NCBI GenBank assembly: GCA_025529335.1
Contig: JAMYHX010000490.1
Location: 1-32,080, forward strand
From: Rhizopus sp. PT2906
Taxonomy: Eukaryota; Mucoromycota; Mucoromycetes; Mucorales; Rhizopodaceae
Length of the DNA: 32,080 nt
Direction: 5' to 3'
Made by a program: the position numbers and the translations under genes. Of this stretch, positions 1 through 10,830 are shown piece after piece. The notes under the pieces are model-generated. The model was not told where the DNA came from, made no database searches, and saw only the letters and a list, made by a program, of their open reading frames with translations. Within the stretch, counting starts at the first letter, position 1, and every line of letters begins with the position of its first letter.

Positions 1-1990
1 GTGTTCTTTTCGTCTTCTTGTAGCGAGATTGTAACCACATAAATGATAGTATTCTTCCTAGCTTGTAGTTCTAATGCGTTCATGTTCTGTAGAATCAACT
101 GCAGTAAAGATAGTTGATATGCCAGGATCAACAGCCCAAATTTCTACATCGTCAACAATATCGGCAAAATCCTTGGGTGTCTTTGGTGCTTTTGTTGATT
201 CATCATGGATGACGACAGTTTTCTTAAAGATAAAAGGTACAGCATAACCATCAGTAGTGATCACATTTCTACAGTGGCAACATTTGTTTAGCCCAACAGA
301 AAAGCCATGTAAGCATACGTACGCAAACTATTTGGACGTGAGTGCAAGCTTTCAAGTGTCTTATAGCCTATTTTTGAAACATCAAAAACATTAAAGTACC
401 ATAAAGTTAAGTCATTATTATTCTTTTGACCTGGTTTGATCTTGTTGTCACATTGTTTGGCAAGTCTCTAAAAAGCTTGAGTATCAATCTGTATACTCTT
501 GGAATCAATCTTGTACAAAGGAAGTAAAGAAAAGTATCTTGATCCTCTAGGGTCAGTGTATTTGAGAGGCATGAAGGTCTTGTATTCAATGCTTGCTTGT
601 ACTGTCTTGATAAAGGTTTGAACAGCATCGATATCCTTTTTATCGATGCTCTTCGGTTTGCTTGTTGTTTCCAAAGCCTTGTTGGAATTAATAGCGGCCA
701 ATGTGTATTCCTTTAATTATCTGTACTTGTTTGTATTCAGTTTCTTGACAAAAGAAAGTTCTTGTAACTTTCTATGGACATAACTACTTGATGCTTTGTC
801 TTGAGGTTTCATTTCTTGAATGAACTTCGTTTGTTCCATTTCTTTCTGAATAAAGTGTAACCATTTCATGTAGCATTGAGGTTTGGCACACAGATTAGCT
901 TCACTTGGTACATCAGCATCGCCGGAAGCATATTACATTGACCAGAAAGTAAGAAAGCTATTGACAATGGTCTCATGTCGTTCAATTCGATCAATATTGG
1001 ATGGCCAGGCAGACTTGGGATTTATCTTTTGTTGAAAGATATGCTTTGCTAAAGACTTGCGCTGTTTGACTGTTAAACTATCACCACAGAAGTAAGGAGA
1101 GGTCTTTTCTGACAGGACATTAAGGATATGTCTGATAATTCGATCTTCATAAGTAGAGCATACGTAGTGCGGACCAGTATTTCATATTGCTTAGCCATGG
1201 ATGATACAATGGTCATATATCCTTTACTTGCGTACTTGTTCAAGTCAGATTGAGTAAGAGAATTTGATTCACAAAAGGTCTTGAAGCTCTTCTTGATACT
1301 ATCAGAGGCATGTTTTCCTTGGCCAGCAAAGATGTAAAATATGTTATAGAACAAATTCTGAGTGATCGTAGGTAGTTCTTCACCATTCTCGAGAAGTCCC
1401 AAAAAATAGTAATTAGTAAAAATGGATCCATCGTATACCAATTGAGTAATGTGGTCAACTACTTCTTGAACCAAAGTAATGAACTTGGGATATTTGCAGG
1501 TATTGGCCAAAGATGTCTTGATTACAAAAGTTTTCTCGACGGTATCCTTGAGCTTTGGAAGCTTCATTTTTGACTTATTCATAGGACATAACTTGCTGGA
1601 GGAGCGAGAATGATCGGTTCCACCACAAGAAGGACATCGTACTTGTTTTTGCTCGTTTGTTGTCGTCTTGTCCTTTCTTTTTCCTTTTTAAGTGCTTCAG
1701 TCTTATCAATCTTGTCTTGATATTTCTTGGAGGTTTTGATAGGAGCAGAAGTACAGCTAGTGGAAGTAGTAAGAGCACGTAATACAGTTTGAACACTTGT
1801 ATCTTTGCTGACTGTAGGTATAAATGCCTTTTCGTTGATGACAACATTTGAGGGATCAGGAGCAGATGTGTCTTCTTTAACAGCTTTCAAAGTAGTACGG
1901 ATATTCTTGTCTATTACAACATTCAGTTATAAAACAGATGGAACTAATAGATGTTTATCTTTGCCTTTTCTAGTTTTCTTTATAAAAGCA
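1..1990 (-). pseudogene. Degenerate Fanzor/TnpB-like nuclease gene, 3' end outside window
   Basis: I read this on the minus strand as one decayed coding region. From N to C it has a basic, disordered start (about 1990-1580), a helical middle (1582-1073), a Lys-rich stretch (about 1115-720), a segment containing LPLYKIDSKSIQID (701-470), a C-C-x-C motif before ITTDGYAVPF (about 290-240), and the motif WAVDPGISTIFTAVD (about 150-90). The DPG motif followed by EEYYHLCGYN resembles the RuvC-I region of Fanzor/TnpB-like proteins common in Mucorales; that assignment is from family memory. Visible breaks: in-frame stops at 58-60, 468-470, 717-719, 933-935 and 1927-1929, and frame changes near 300, near 1140-1170 and at 1576-1582. 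The same reading resumes after each break, so this is one eroded gene and not several small ones. The RuvC-II/III and zinc-ribbon part would lie left of base 1 and cannot be checked. Unlikely to make a working protein. Confidence 0.62.
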
Positions 1991-2037
1991 ATGGGATAAG
2001 GATACTAAAATGACATACGATGGTCATGAATAATCAT

Positions 2038-3034
2038 CTAAACACCAGGAACAGCGATTGAAGAAGTAATAATGAAGAGGGAAACGAAGAAACATAAACT
2101 ATAATGACGCCCATATGTTCCATGATGAAACATCAGTACGTAATTCGTGCACACGTATGCAGTATGTGTCTGGCTGATATGTTGAAAGTACTGCTCAAAA
2201 TTATGTCCTTGATGAAGACTATCATTTCTACCGTTGCTTCTCAAAGTAAGAATGATATTACAGAAGTTTCTGTCAATAAACTCAATAGGAATAACTGCGA
2301 GAAAACAGAGTTGAAGGATTTTCTATAATCTCAATGTCCAAATTTTCATTTCTTTCTGATCGTCTCTGAGCATCATACGAAGGATCATAGATGTACAATT
2401 GAGCATATGAAGGTGCTCTACCTTCAACTGGAAGTAGTGACCCTTGACTGTGACAAAGGGCGTCGTGAATCTGAAAGCTGTTTAATCCACCTCTGTTATT
2501 GTTGGCATTACGCCCCTCTGCTGAGACAATATCACATCCCAAAGAGGTAAACGCAAAGGTAGTGTTGTATTGGCGAAGGCTGTCCTTGAAGTGACGGCCT
2601 TGAGTGTCTGTACTTGCAAGCAAGTTCTTCAAGTACTCAGGCGGGTCAGGCAAGAGCTGCAACTGGACTGATCCCTGCTTGCAGCATGACTTCCAGGTTG
2701 GATTTCTCATAGAAGATGTATCTTGCCTCTCATCGATCCAGTGCAAGGGGTGACAGTGAGTGTACTCTGTCCATACGTCCAAGGTCCAAAGGACGAAGGC
2801 GAGAAAGCTGCGAGATATAGGCAGCAGGAATGGTCTGAGAAGGTTCTATTCTAGGTTTTCCCTGCGTCTTACTGGGCTGCCTTCCTGCTCTTCTTGTTCA
2901 GCTCGACGTCTGCGTCGTGTGGCTGCAACTTGTTCTCTGCATGTTTGGCAGGTGCGGTAAGCTGAATCAATTGGTAAAGGTGCACGGCAGGATGAACAGT
3001 TGGTAGTAAGTGTGGTAACGGTATTATTGTTCAT
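2038..3034 (-). pseudogene. Helitron replicase/helicase N-terminal fragment, broken
   Basis: Minus-strand remnant of a Helitron transposase. It begins at 3034 with a small Cys cluster (CSSCRAPL, then CQTCREQ) followed by an Arg-rich stretch. A stop at 2846-2848 and a frame change near 2750-2760 interrupt it. It then reads THCHPLHWIDE, CCKQGSVQLQLLPDPPEYL, a YNTTFAFTSLG segment, GSLLPVEGRAPSYAQLYIYD and DAQRRSERNENLD (2782-2282), which match the order of the Helitron-like N-terminal domain as I know it. After another stop, 2244-2038 continues with HISQTHTAYV and YVLMFHHGTYG, corresponding to the ISxTHxxYxPLxYxLLFPxGExGW stretch of Helitrons. The HUH Rep catalytic motif and the helicase domain are absent, and reading fades near 2040, where the Fanzor-like pseudogene starts. 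A dead, truncated copy. Confidence 0.78.
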
Positions 3035-4017
3035 GTACTAATGTAAGATCAAGCGTTAGTGAACAGGTCCTAGTGTAATACTTTTAAGAAAGTGCTTATT
3101 TTTGCATGTACATAAAGGTTCTTATTGAAGATGCAATATTGTTATGAATATAAGAAAAAAAGAGAGTAAAACGGGATCAAGGTACAACAGCAGCAATAAA
3201 ACACGCGTGCTCATGCGTTGCGTGTTCGGTCCGTACAGAAGGTAAAGTCCTTTTCTTTATTGTTCCGGCTATTGTGCGATAAAATGCCTGTGTTACTTGT
3301 ATTATTTTTTCTAATTCAATTTCTATTGGTTAATATAATAGATGTACTTTGCTGAATACATATCCTTTATTTGATTAGAAAGCAATAATTTCTTTGATAG
3401 TTTATATTTATCTTGTGTGTAATTACAAGCCACTTCATTACGAATTTCTGACTTTAGTCTTTTCCTTAAACATACAGCCATAAAACTTCTAAAGAGCTTA
3501 AGCAAAACATACACACACTATTGTTCCTATTGATACAGCCATGTACTGGAGGAAATTATCAAAACAAGGAAAACTAGCACAGAATGAGGCTAAATATGCT
3601 TTTTACTTTTTATTTTTTTCCCTTCTGTCTGCGAATGTAAATTAAATTCGCCATTATGGGAATGGAATGTATGGAAGCATATTCAGTAGAACTTTATGAT
3701 TGATCATTTTTACTTAGTATGGACAGCTCTTTATGGAAGATTTAGCCTTGTATTTCAATTTACAGAGGCTTCATTTACTAAAATGTTATGAAAAATAGCA
3801 GCAGAAACAAGGATGATCATGCTTTACTACAAATACTTTTTGAACTTGATCTAACAAAAGCTTCTAGACATATTACGATTTCTATTTTTGTCAACCTGCG
3901 ACTTCAAAATTGGACCCAGCGTCGACATTGATTAAGGTGATGTATTACAAATAAATATAAATATAAAAGAGGGGGATATTAATGTACTTTTTAAGCTTGA
4001 CAATGGCTGTACAAATG
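3035..4017. other. AT-rich intergenic region
   Basis: About 1 kb between the Helitron fragment and the 3' end of the glycosyltransferase gene. The left part (3035-3300) may be the non-coding 5' flank of the Helitron copy, but I could not place a terminus. A 63-codon minus-strand reading at 3323-3514 has no recognisable motif and is not called as a gene. The last 70 bases or so before 4018 are probably the 3' untranslated region of the glycosyltransferase transcript. Confidence 0.5.
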
Positions 4018-6097
4018 TTAAATATCTTCTTTAAGACGATATCTATTATCCAGTTTCTTTTCATTGATTGCTTTTTGATACAGTCGCAAATAATCATACA
4101 ATGGTCCTTGCTCGTCTCCTCGATCCCATGCGAGAGATAAAGCACTTTGCATCATCCTGGTCACATATGCCTCATAATCCTCCAAAGACCGCATCAACTG
4201 GTGATAGTCCTCTGACGCTGTTTGTATTGCTCGTTCAAGCGATCCTTGCTCTTGAGTATTGAATAGATAAGCATTGAAATCTACACTTGATCTTCTATCA
4301 ACCAAGAATTCACTTAATCCGCCCGCTCCAGTCGAAATAACAGCTGAGCCATGTGCCATGCCTTCAACAGCCACAAGTCCAAAGCTTTCGGTCTCGCTTG
4401 GCACATACACAAAGTCAGCTGCAGCCCTATAGTAAGAAAGCCATTGCTCTTGTTGGCGTACGGTCGTCATCAAGATGACCTGGTCTGGATTCTCTTTGGC
4501 TAGCTGTTCAACCCACTCAAGCGGATAATTATTGGGCTGTCCTATAATTGCAAACTTGATGTCGTATTGTCTAAAGTAACCGATTGCCTCTGCAAAAGTT
4601 TTGAGACCCTTGTTGTATTGGAACCGTCCGACATAGAGCACAAGCGGTTTATGAAGATCTTGAGATAAAAGTTGACCTTGTGCAATCAAGAACTGTTTCG
4701 CGAGTCTCTTGGTCTCTGACTTGAGAGGCGTAGAGAAATTGAGACCATTCTTGACCAGTTTCGGTTCTGTGAATGGGTTGGTGCTTGGGCTTAGAGCCAC
4801 GCCATGACTAATGCCGTAAAAATTCTTTTTCTCAGCCTTTTTTAAGAGTGAGTTCATGATGACTTCCTTGAGGTAAAAATCTAGACTGCCTTCTGTCATA
4901 GATTTGGCCATTTTCCTACTGACAAATGTGACTACATCTGCAGCGTCGATCGCTAGCGGAGACATAAATACTTTATTACTGCCAAACATGTACGGAGAGA
5001 GCCTTTCTTGGATATTTTCTTTGCTGTTTGTCCAAAACTTGTCGACATTTTCTAGACTGTTTGTATATTGAAGCTCATCCAAGTAATCATGCATTGTATA
5101 GACAACTGTCGGAGGCGTGTTTGTGAATTTCTGACTGGCAAAGTCCTTCATGTATTTGGCAACATATCCATTCGTCGCTCCGTGTAAATGGACCACATCG
5201 ACATGAGGTGGTGTTGCAGCAAGAGGCGCAAACAGGCTCTGTTCATGCCTTCCCGTGGCTCTCCAGATGATAAAAGAAGCTACTGCTTTGCAAAAGTACT
5301 GATCTTTCCATTCCTGAGGCAATTGCCTTGGAGTAGAATATAATTGGGTAATAGAGTTGGCGTGAAATGATTTGTGTAGCGGATAAATTTTACCAGGCCC
5401 AATGAGATAAACCCTCATCGTCCTGTTCGCATGTAGCGTCTTGGACATTAAGGCGGCTTTTTCCTCTTTTGGCAGTGAGCCAAACCGTGGAATTGGATTG
5501 AAGTCGTAGACCATTTGGTACACCTTAAATTCGACAGGTATCACCTTTCCTTGATCATCTTTAAATGTCGTAACCATTTCAACAGCTGTCCTGATCGGAT
5601 ACTGTTCCTGTTTCTTTAAAAATGAATAATAAGGCATGACCACAACTGGCTTGATTCGGCCAGACTGGAGCTGTGCCTGAGCAAGTGCCGTCAATGCTGT
5701 TCCCATACCACCCATGGTTGCTATTCCAAACTCTTTGGTTACATGATATACGTTGGTTTGAGAAGGTAGTTGAATTGGTGATGTGTCTAATTCATGATAT
5801 GGTATTTGGGGATAAATACGGATATCTAACAAAACAAGTCAATATATACTATAAAAAAGGAGAATGGTTCGTACCAAATCGTACTGGTTCGTTGGTTGAT
5901 TGTAGTAATATTGAACTTGTGATAAACAAGATAAACTCTGTTACTGCTACAATACAAAACACAGCTTGAACATAATTCCACCATCTCCATCGTCGTAACT
6001 GTGATCTCAAATATGTTTTTGTCTGTCTTTTTTGTTGTTGGCTGCTAGTTCTTCCATTGTTGTCTATGGTGACTGCAGAATACTCTTTTTGTATCAT
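4018..6097 (-). CDS. Membrane-anchored starch/glycogen-synthase-like glycosyltransferase (GT5-like)
   Basis: Two exons, complement(4018..5825, 5875..6097), joined by a 49-nt GT-AG intron, giving 676 residues. Exon 1 encodes a basic cytosolic tail and a hydrophobic segment at about residues 43-65 (QAVFCIVAVTEFILFITSSI), so the protein looks like a type II membrane protein with a lumenal or external catalytic part. The catalytic part has two Rossmann-like halves. The N-terminal half carries TMGGMGTAL near 112-119 (compare the KxGGLxD motif of starch synthases), DVVHLHGATNGYV and VVYTMHDYLDEL. The C-terminal half carries VGRFQYNKG (about 474-481) and the E-x7-E motif in PSETESFGLVAVEG (E554 and E562). 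By family it should move a sugar from a nucleotide sugar to a glucan-like acceptor; the real acceptor is unknown. It differs from the cytosolic fungal glycogen synthase (GT3). It is divergent from PSF2, with 366 bp between the starts. Confidence 0.85.
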
Positions 6098-6463
6098 AAA
6101 AAAAAAGAGAGAAAGAAAGAAATAAAAGGAGGATATACGACCTTAAAAAATAAAAAATACCCTAAATATAGGCTTTTTGCTTAAAATGGTGATTTTTCAT
6201 ACTCCCCTTCAGAATCGAGATGATTGTACCCGTCTTTAAACACTCACATAAAAGAGAAACAAAGAAAGAACAAAGAAAAAGTGAGTAAATCTATATCACG
6301 GATATAAATCAAAACTTTCAAAAAAAGAGAGAGAAAGAGAACAAGAACAAGAATACATAAGAGATCAAAGTAAAACAATAGAAGCGGAATGTTAATTCAT
6401 GATCAAGACCAAAAAGTACCATTTGTGACTCTTGCTTTTTCGTTTCCCTTTTTATATTCATTA
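6098..6463. promoter_or_regulatory. Shared intergenic promoter region, glycosyltransferase / PSF2
   Basis: A 366-bp gap between two divergent start codons. It holds purine-rich tracts (AAAGAGAGAAAGAAAGAAA-like at about 6101-6125 and again at 6245-6360) that probably form the 5' leaders of both transcripts. I see no clear TATA box or known operator. An upstream ATG at 6389 is in frame with PSF2 but would add a non-family N-terminus, so 6464 is preferred as the start. Confidence 0.5.
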
Positions 6464-7236
6464 ATGGCTTTACCGCGTTCACAACAGATTGCCTTCACTC
6501 CAGGTGAAATTGAATACATTGCAGGCAATGAAAAAATAAAGATCATTCCAAATGTGCGCTTTCCAGATATATCACTTATTCAGGTCAGTTTAATTCTTGA
6601 TGATGCAACATGGTCTAAATGTTATTATAGGGAGACATTCGAAAGTTCCGACCACCATTATCTGTTGAAGTACCATTATGGATAGCACTCATATTAAAGG
6701 CTGAACATAAATGTAATATCATATGTCCTGATTGGCTCACTGTTGGTAATGCATATATTTACAAGCTGTATTGACAAGATCTAATCATGTTTACATAGAT
6801 CACTTGAAAAAGAGACAAGAAGAAGAAGAAAAAGAAGAAGAGTTTAGTCGACTACCGTTTCATTATATGGAAATATCTCAACTCTTGATTGAAACGTAAT
6901 AACAAACATACAACATATTTTCTTATTAACCAAAAAGAAAAATAGAGCCCCTGACGACGTACCAAATGTAGAACAGATACGAACCATTCTAAAAAATATT
7001 AGAGAAACACGGCAAGTGAAAGCAAGAATAGGTTTAGAATATCTTGATGATAAATGGCTTGGAGTAAAACAAGGACAAAAAGAAAATAGAATTTATTTGC
7101 TTATCTTTTTTCTTTCTTTTTTTTTTAGATGAGTCGTTTATCATTGATGGAAATCAATCAAATCAAACCCTTCTTTTCTAAAGCATTTGAAGAAATGAGA
7201 CGATTGAATGTAAAAGAAAACAATCCGGGACATTAA
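6464..7236 (+). CDS. PSF2: DNA replication complex GINS protein PSF2
   Basis: Five exons: 6464-6583, 6631-6745, 6799-6895, 6946-7063 and 7129-7236, with all phases consistent, giving 185 residues, the usual Psf2 length. The protein starts MALPRSQQIAFTPGEIEYIA, typical of the Psf2 N-terminus. It continues with IIPNVRFPDISLIQGDIRKF, RPPLSVEVPLWIALILKA, CNIICPDWL, FSRLPFHYMEISQLLIE, ARIGLEYLDDKWLG and NQIKPFFSKAFEEMRRLN, all conserved family stretches. Psf2 is one of four GINS subunits. GINS joins Cdc45 and Mcm2-7 to form the replicative helicase in the nucleus and is essential in yeast. The start is set by family similarity; an in-frame ATG 75 nt upstream is rejected. Introns are 47-65 nt. The stop codon lies 22 bp from the stop of the convergent TTC7-like gene. 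Confidence 0.96.
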
Positions 7237-7258
7237 TGTATATATAGAAGATACCATT

Positions 7259-10200
7259 TTAAATAAAACGTGGCAGAATAGAAAAGGGCTGAATAGGCGC
7301 TGTTGACTCTAATTCTAGTGCATAAAACAAGCATGCTTTTGTACGTTCTAATCTATCCGTATTTTTACAAATTTCACCCAAGAGGAACCTAGAATAGTGT
7401 TAACGTGTTTAATATAAAATCAATTTCAACTTACCATGCCTCCGCACAATCCCATCCATTTGATTTCGTCAAACTATCCAATAATCCCTCTGCCATTTGA
7501 TTATTACCTAGTAGCAAATAGGATTTTGCTAGTTCAAGGCGACTCATGACATGATGAGGATCAATCACCAGCGCTTTATCAAATGCTGCCTGTGCTTCTT
7601 CAATATCTTTCTTGCCTGCTAGCAATAACTGTCCGAGTACACACCAGACCATAGGATTATGTGTCCAATCTACACGCTCTGCTTCTCCTACTGCTTTCCT
7701 GGCTTCATCTAGCTTACCAAGCTTAATGAACTGTTGAGCTGTCAATAACCATAGGTCAGAAAGGATACGTTCAGATCTTTGCTTTCTAAGAATAGCTCGT
7801 TTCGTGGGTTTCATGGGTATATAGGATGGCTGTAGGATGGATTGCCCGCTCATGACAGATGGCGCAACGCTTTGAAATGAACTGACAGAATTATTTGCTT
7901 TTGAATCTAATACAAAATAAACAAATGTCCTTTTTTGTCTACAATGTATCACTTACCGTATGGCATCGCACTCAAAGACTGCGCACTCATATTGCCATTC
8001 ACAGAGCCTTGAGGAGACTCAGTTCCCTTTGGCTTATGACTTGTGCTTCTTGAGCCAAACAAATGCAAGCCATGATGATGTTTGCTGCCTGTACTACCAT
8101 TATCAGGCACTGACAAGAGGCCTGTACTAGGTCCCAATGAAGGAGCCTTGGATGCCAAGTTTGAAGCCGATCGAGCCCTACCTGTGCGTATAGACGCAGT
8201 GGATAGATCATGCGATCTTGATCCGTTTTCTTTCAAAATTCCTGTTGCTGTTGTCGCTGAACTCGAACTTCTTCCCCTATTCTTCTTTTGTCCTTGCAGA
8301 TCACTCAAATTACCGAATGAACCGGATATGATCATCTCTTGTCCGCTACTCTGTGATGCTTCAGGTACAACAGCGATTTTGCCATAAGAAGAAAACAAGG
8401 TTCCAGAGGATGTTAGTGCAGCTTCAGGTCCATTCAATGCATAGAGTAACCAAGTATGTGTCATTTGAAATAATATGAATTGTTCGGCTTCATCATAGTC
8501 GTCCTTTAACTCGACCTGTTGAAGTCCAATCTCACACGTCTTGAGGGCCTGCTTAAAGTCACCTTGAATAGGACATGAGACGATGAGGGTAAGCAGATGC
8601 CATGAGGGTAAATGGGATGGGTTTGTCTGTAAGGCGTGTGTGATCGATTGGATGGCTTGTCCTATATCATGCATCTCAGCCTGTTGTAGCGCAAGTTGAT
8701 AATATGTCTCCCATGCTTGATTGTCTATCTCTAAAGATTGTTTAAGATATGATAATGCCTTTTCATGGTAAATAGGTCGAACTTCGGGATCAAAAGCTAC
8801 ATAAAAAGAGAATAAGATACATAATGTCTAAAAGCAATATCACCATTTTTTTTTTTTTACTTTGGCATCCTAAAAGTCCATAGGCTACACCAATAGCGCG
8901 GTGAAGATAGGCAGCTATACTTATTGGAATCTTGGTTTTGTTTTTCTGATAAAGTTCCTTTGCGATCTCTGCCATTTCTACAGCATCTACGCTTTTTGCT
9001 AAATCATTACAGTACATTCTGATAGCTGTTATCAAGACCTGCAGCATATCAGTTACTTGCTCACTTTCTACATTTTTTATATCCCCAATACAGTCACTCT
9101 CATCGTGCGCGTCATCCTCCGGCAGATCGGGTCTGGCTGTTGGGATCGTCATACTTATGCCATCTCGGTCAATGGCAAGTGCGTCTCCATTTTTATGTGT
9201 CTCTGTCCAATCGTAAGATATTAAGTCGACGAGATGTAGATAGGATCGTAAGGCGTACTCTGCTTCATCATATTCTCCCAATCGATACAGGGTATTGTAC
9301 AAGTGGCGTGTGATACTCGGGGAATTGAACGTGCGCTGGGCTGCACGGTCAAGAACTTCTCTCAGACCGCGTAAATCTTGAGTGGTTGTGCCCATTAGTT
9401 CAAAATCAGCCATCAATTGATTTACAAAATCCAAAACTGGCTGATTGACTTGACCCGCTCTTGGCATCGGTACCTGCATGTAAAGCATCTTTTCGTAAAT
9501 TGCATGTAACTGAGATAGTTCCGCAATGAAGGATTGTCTGCATATCTCATGATCATCTTCTGATAAACCTCCAGGTGGCACATACTGTCCTGTGCGATAG
9601 CTATTGGAAACAAATTGTATAGCATGTCGTGTGAGAACCATGCGCTTATCAATGCGCCAGTTATTTGCTTGAGTATTGACGATTCTTTGATACTGTCGAA
9701 TAAATCCGAGTAAAGAAGATACATCAACAGACTCTCTAGAGGTAATACAAAGAAAAGATGTCAGATAATGAGCAACTTTTTTTTTTCTATACTTTACTTA
9801 TTTGTTAATCCAAGTAGTACTGCTCTATAAAGAGCCATCTCTGCCCATTCAATCCATAATTTATATTTTGTATTTGGGTATTCTGCAACTAAACTTTCTA
9901 CGCCTTCGTATGTTTCAATAGCATGATTCATGTCCCCACTCAATTCATATGAAATTGCTTTTTTGGGTTAATATAAAGAATAATGGCCAATAACTGTACC
10001 TTTGATAATTCTTGCTTGCAAAAAGAGCACGAGACCATAGCCTTGGCTTACTTGATCTTTTGTAAATGATAGTTTGTTGACAAGCTCGATTGCTTGCTCA
10101 TATTCACCACATTCGAAATGAGAACGTGTCAAGACGATGATGGCAAACTACAGCGGCACATGTTTAAAAAAGCTATATTCTGCACATGTATCTAGTATTT

Positions 10201-10590
10201 ACTTCTTTTTGTAACGCAAAAGTATCGTCTTGGTCAGGTAGTTGAATAACGTTTCTTAGTTGTTGCTGAATCGACCTGACTTGCTCAGGATCTAGCCTAG
10301 CTTCCAGAGTGGCCATTCTAAGAGCCTTTTCTTGATAGTCTATCGTCTGTTGTTGTTGTTGTTGACGTGCTGACTGACAAAGTTGGGATAAACTAGCTTC
10401 AGCAAGAATAGTTTGCTCGAGTACTTTAAACAGTGAATATACAAAATAAAAGATAGGTATAATATTTACTGATTCCTTCCGAGTTATACTTTTTGTATCT
10501 TCTTGCCAATTCTGGTATAGCAGCCCAGTTGCCATTACATCGGGCTGCGTCAATATCCTTACTAATCTGTACTAATTTCGCAGAAGCCAT
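7259..10590 (-). CDS. TTC7/YPP1-like TPR protein (PI4-kinase scaffold)
   Basis: Eight exons on the minus strand: 10590-10470, 10423-10203, 10147-10000, 9957-9798, 9735-8861, 8796-7957, 7906-7435 and 7388-7259, all in phase, giving 988 residues. The N-terminus (SKDIDAARCNGNWAAIPEL) and the C-terminal TPR run (LDEARKAVGEAERVDW, EEAQAAFDKALVIDPHH, AEGLLDSL, then KACLFYALELESTAPIQPFS) match TTC7/Ypp1. These proteins bind Efr3 and bring PI4-kinase IIIalpha/Stt4 to the plasma membrane to make PI4P; in yeast Ypp1 has also been linked to endocytosis. A Ser/Gly-rich low-complexity linker occupies roughly residues 635-790, with patches such as GRSSSSATTATG and GRARSASN that could be phosphorylated (inference). 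A run of six Gln lies in exon 2. Introns are 42-64 nt. Any other TPR family is less likely because both ends fit. Confidence 0.92.
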
Positions 10591-10672
10591 AAAGAAATAC
10601 AAGAAAAGAAAAAGGGAAAAAAGAGTGTTTTATTTCCAAAATAGCATTTCAGCCATTTGAGCGGAGTCATGA

Positions 10673-10688
10673 TGTGTGTGTGTGTGTG
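10673..10688. repeat. (TG)8 microsatellite
   Basis: Simple TG dinucleotide run followed by CGCGC, in the gap between the bHLH gene 3' end and the TTC7-like start. Confidence 0.9.
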
Positions 10689-10830
10689 CGCGCTAAAGGA
10701 GAGAAAGTGTGTGTAGACAAAGAGCATAATAGGACTTGTTCTTAAAATGGATGATTATGATGAGTAATGATACACTTTTTATTTTTGAATAAATACACAA
10801 GATTAACATTTTAATACTTTTTTATATAAA

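Noticed and set aside
1575..1847. A 90-codon minus-strand open frame rich in Leu and Lys
   Set aside because: It overlaps the N-terminal Fanzor-like reading in another frame, has low-complexity composition, and is best seen as a shadow.
1805..2328. Plus-strand open frames at 1805-1999 and 2104-2328
   Set aside because: They lie opposite the decayed Fanzor-like and Helitron readings, which have recognisable motifs; the plus readings have none.
3323..3514. Minus-strand 63-codon reading in the left intergenic region
   Set aside because: No motif, AT-rich codons, no splice-compatible neighbours; below what I can support as a gene.
6389..6463. Upstream in-frame ATG of PSF2
   Set aside because: It would add 25 residues unlike any Psf2 start, while ATG 6464 gives the family N-terminus MALPRSQQ.
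8082..8387. Plus-strand 101-codon open frame
   Set aside because: It is antisense to the Ser-rich linker of the TTC7-like gene, where low-complexity sequence creates open frames by chance.
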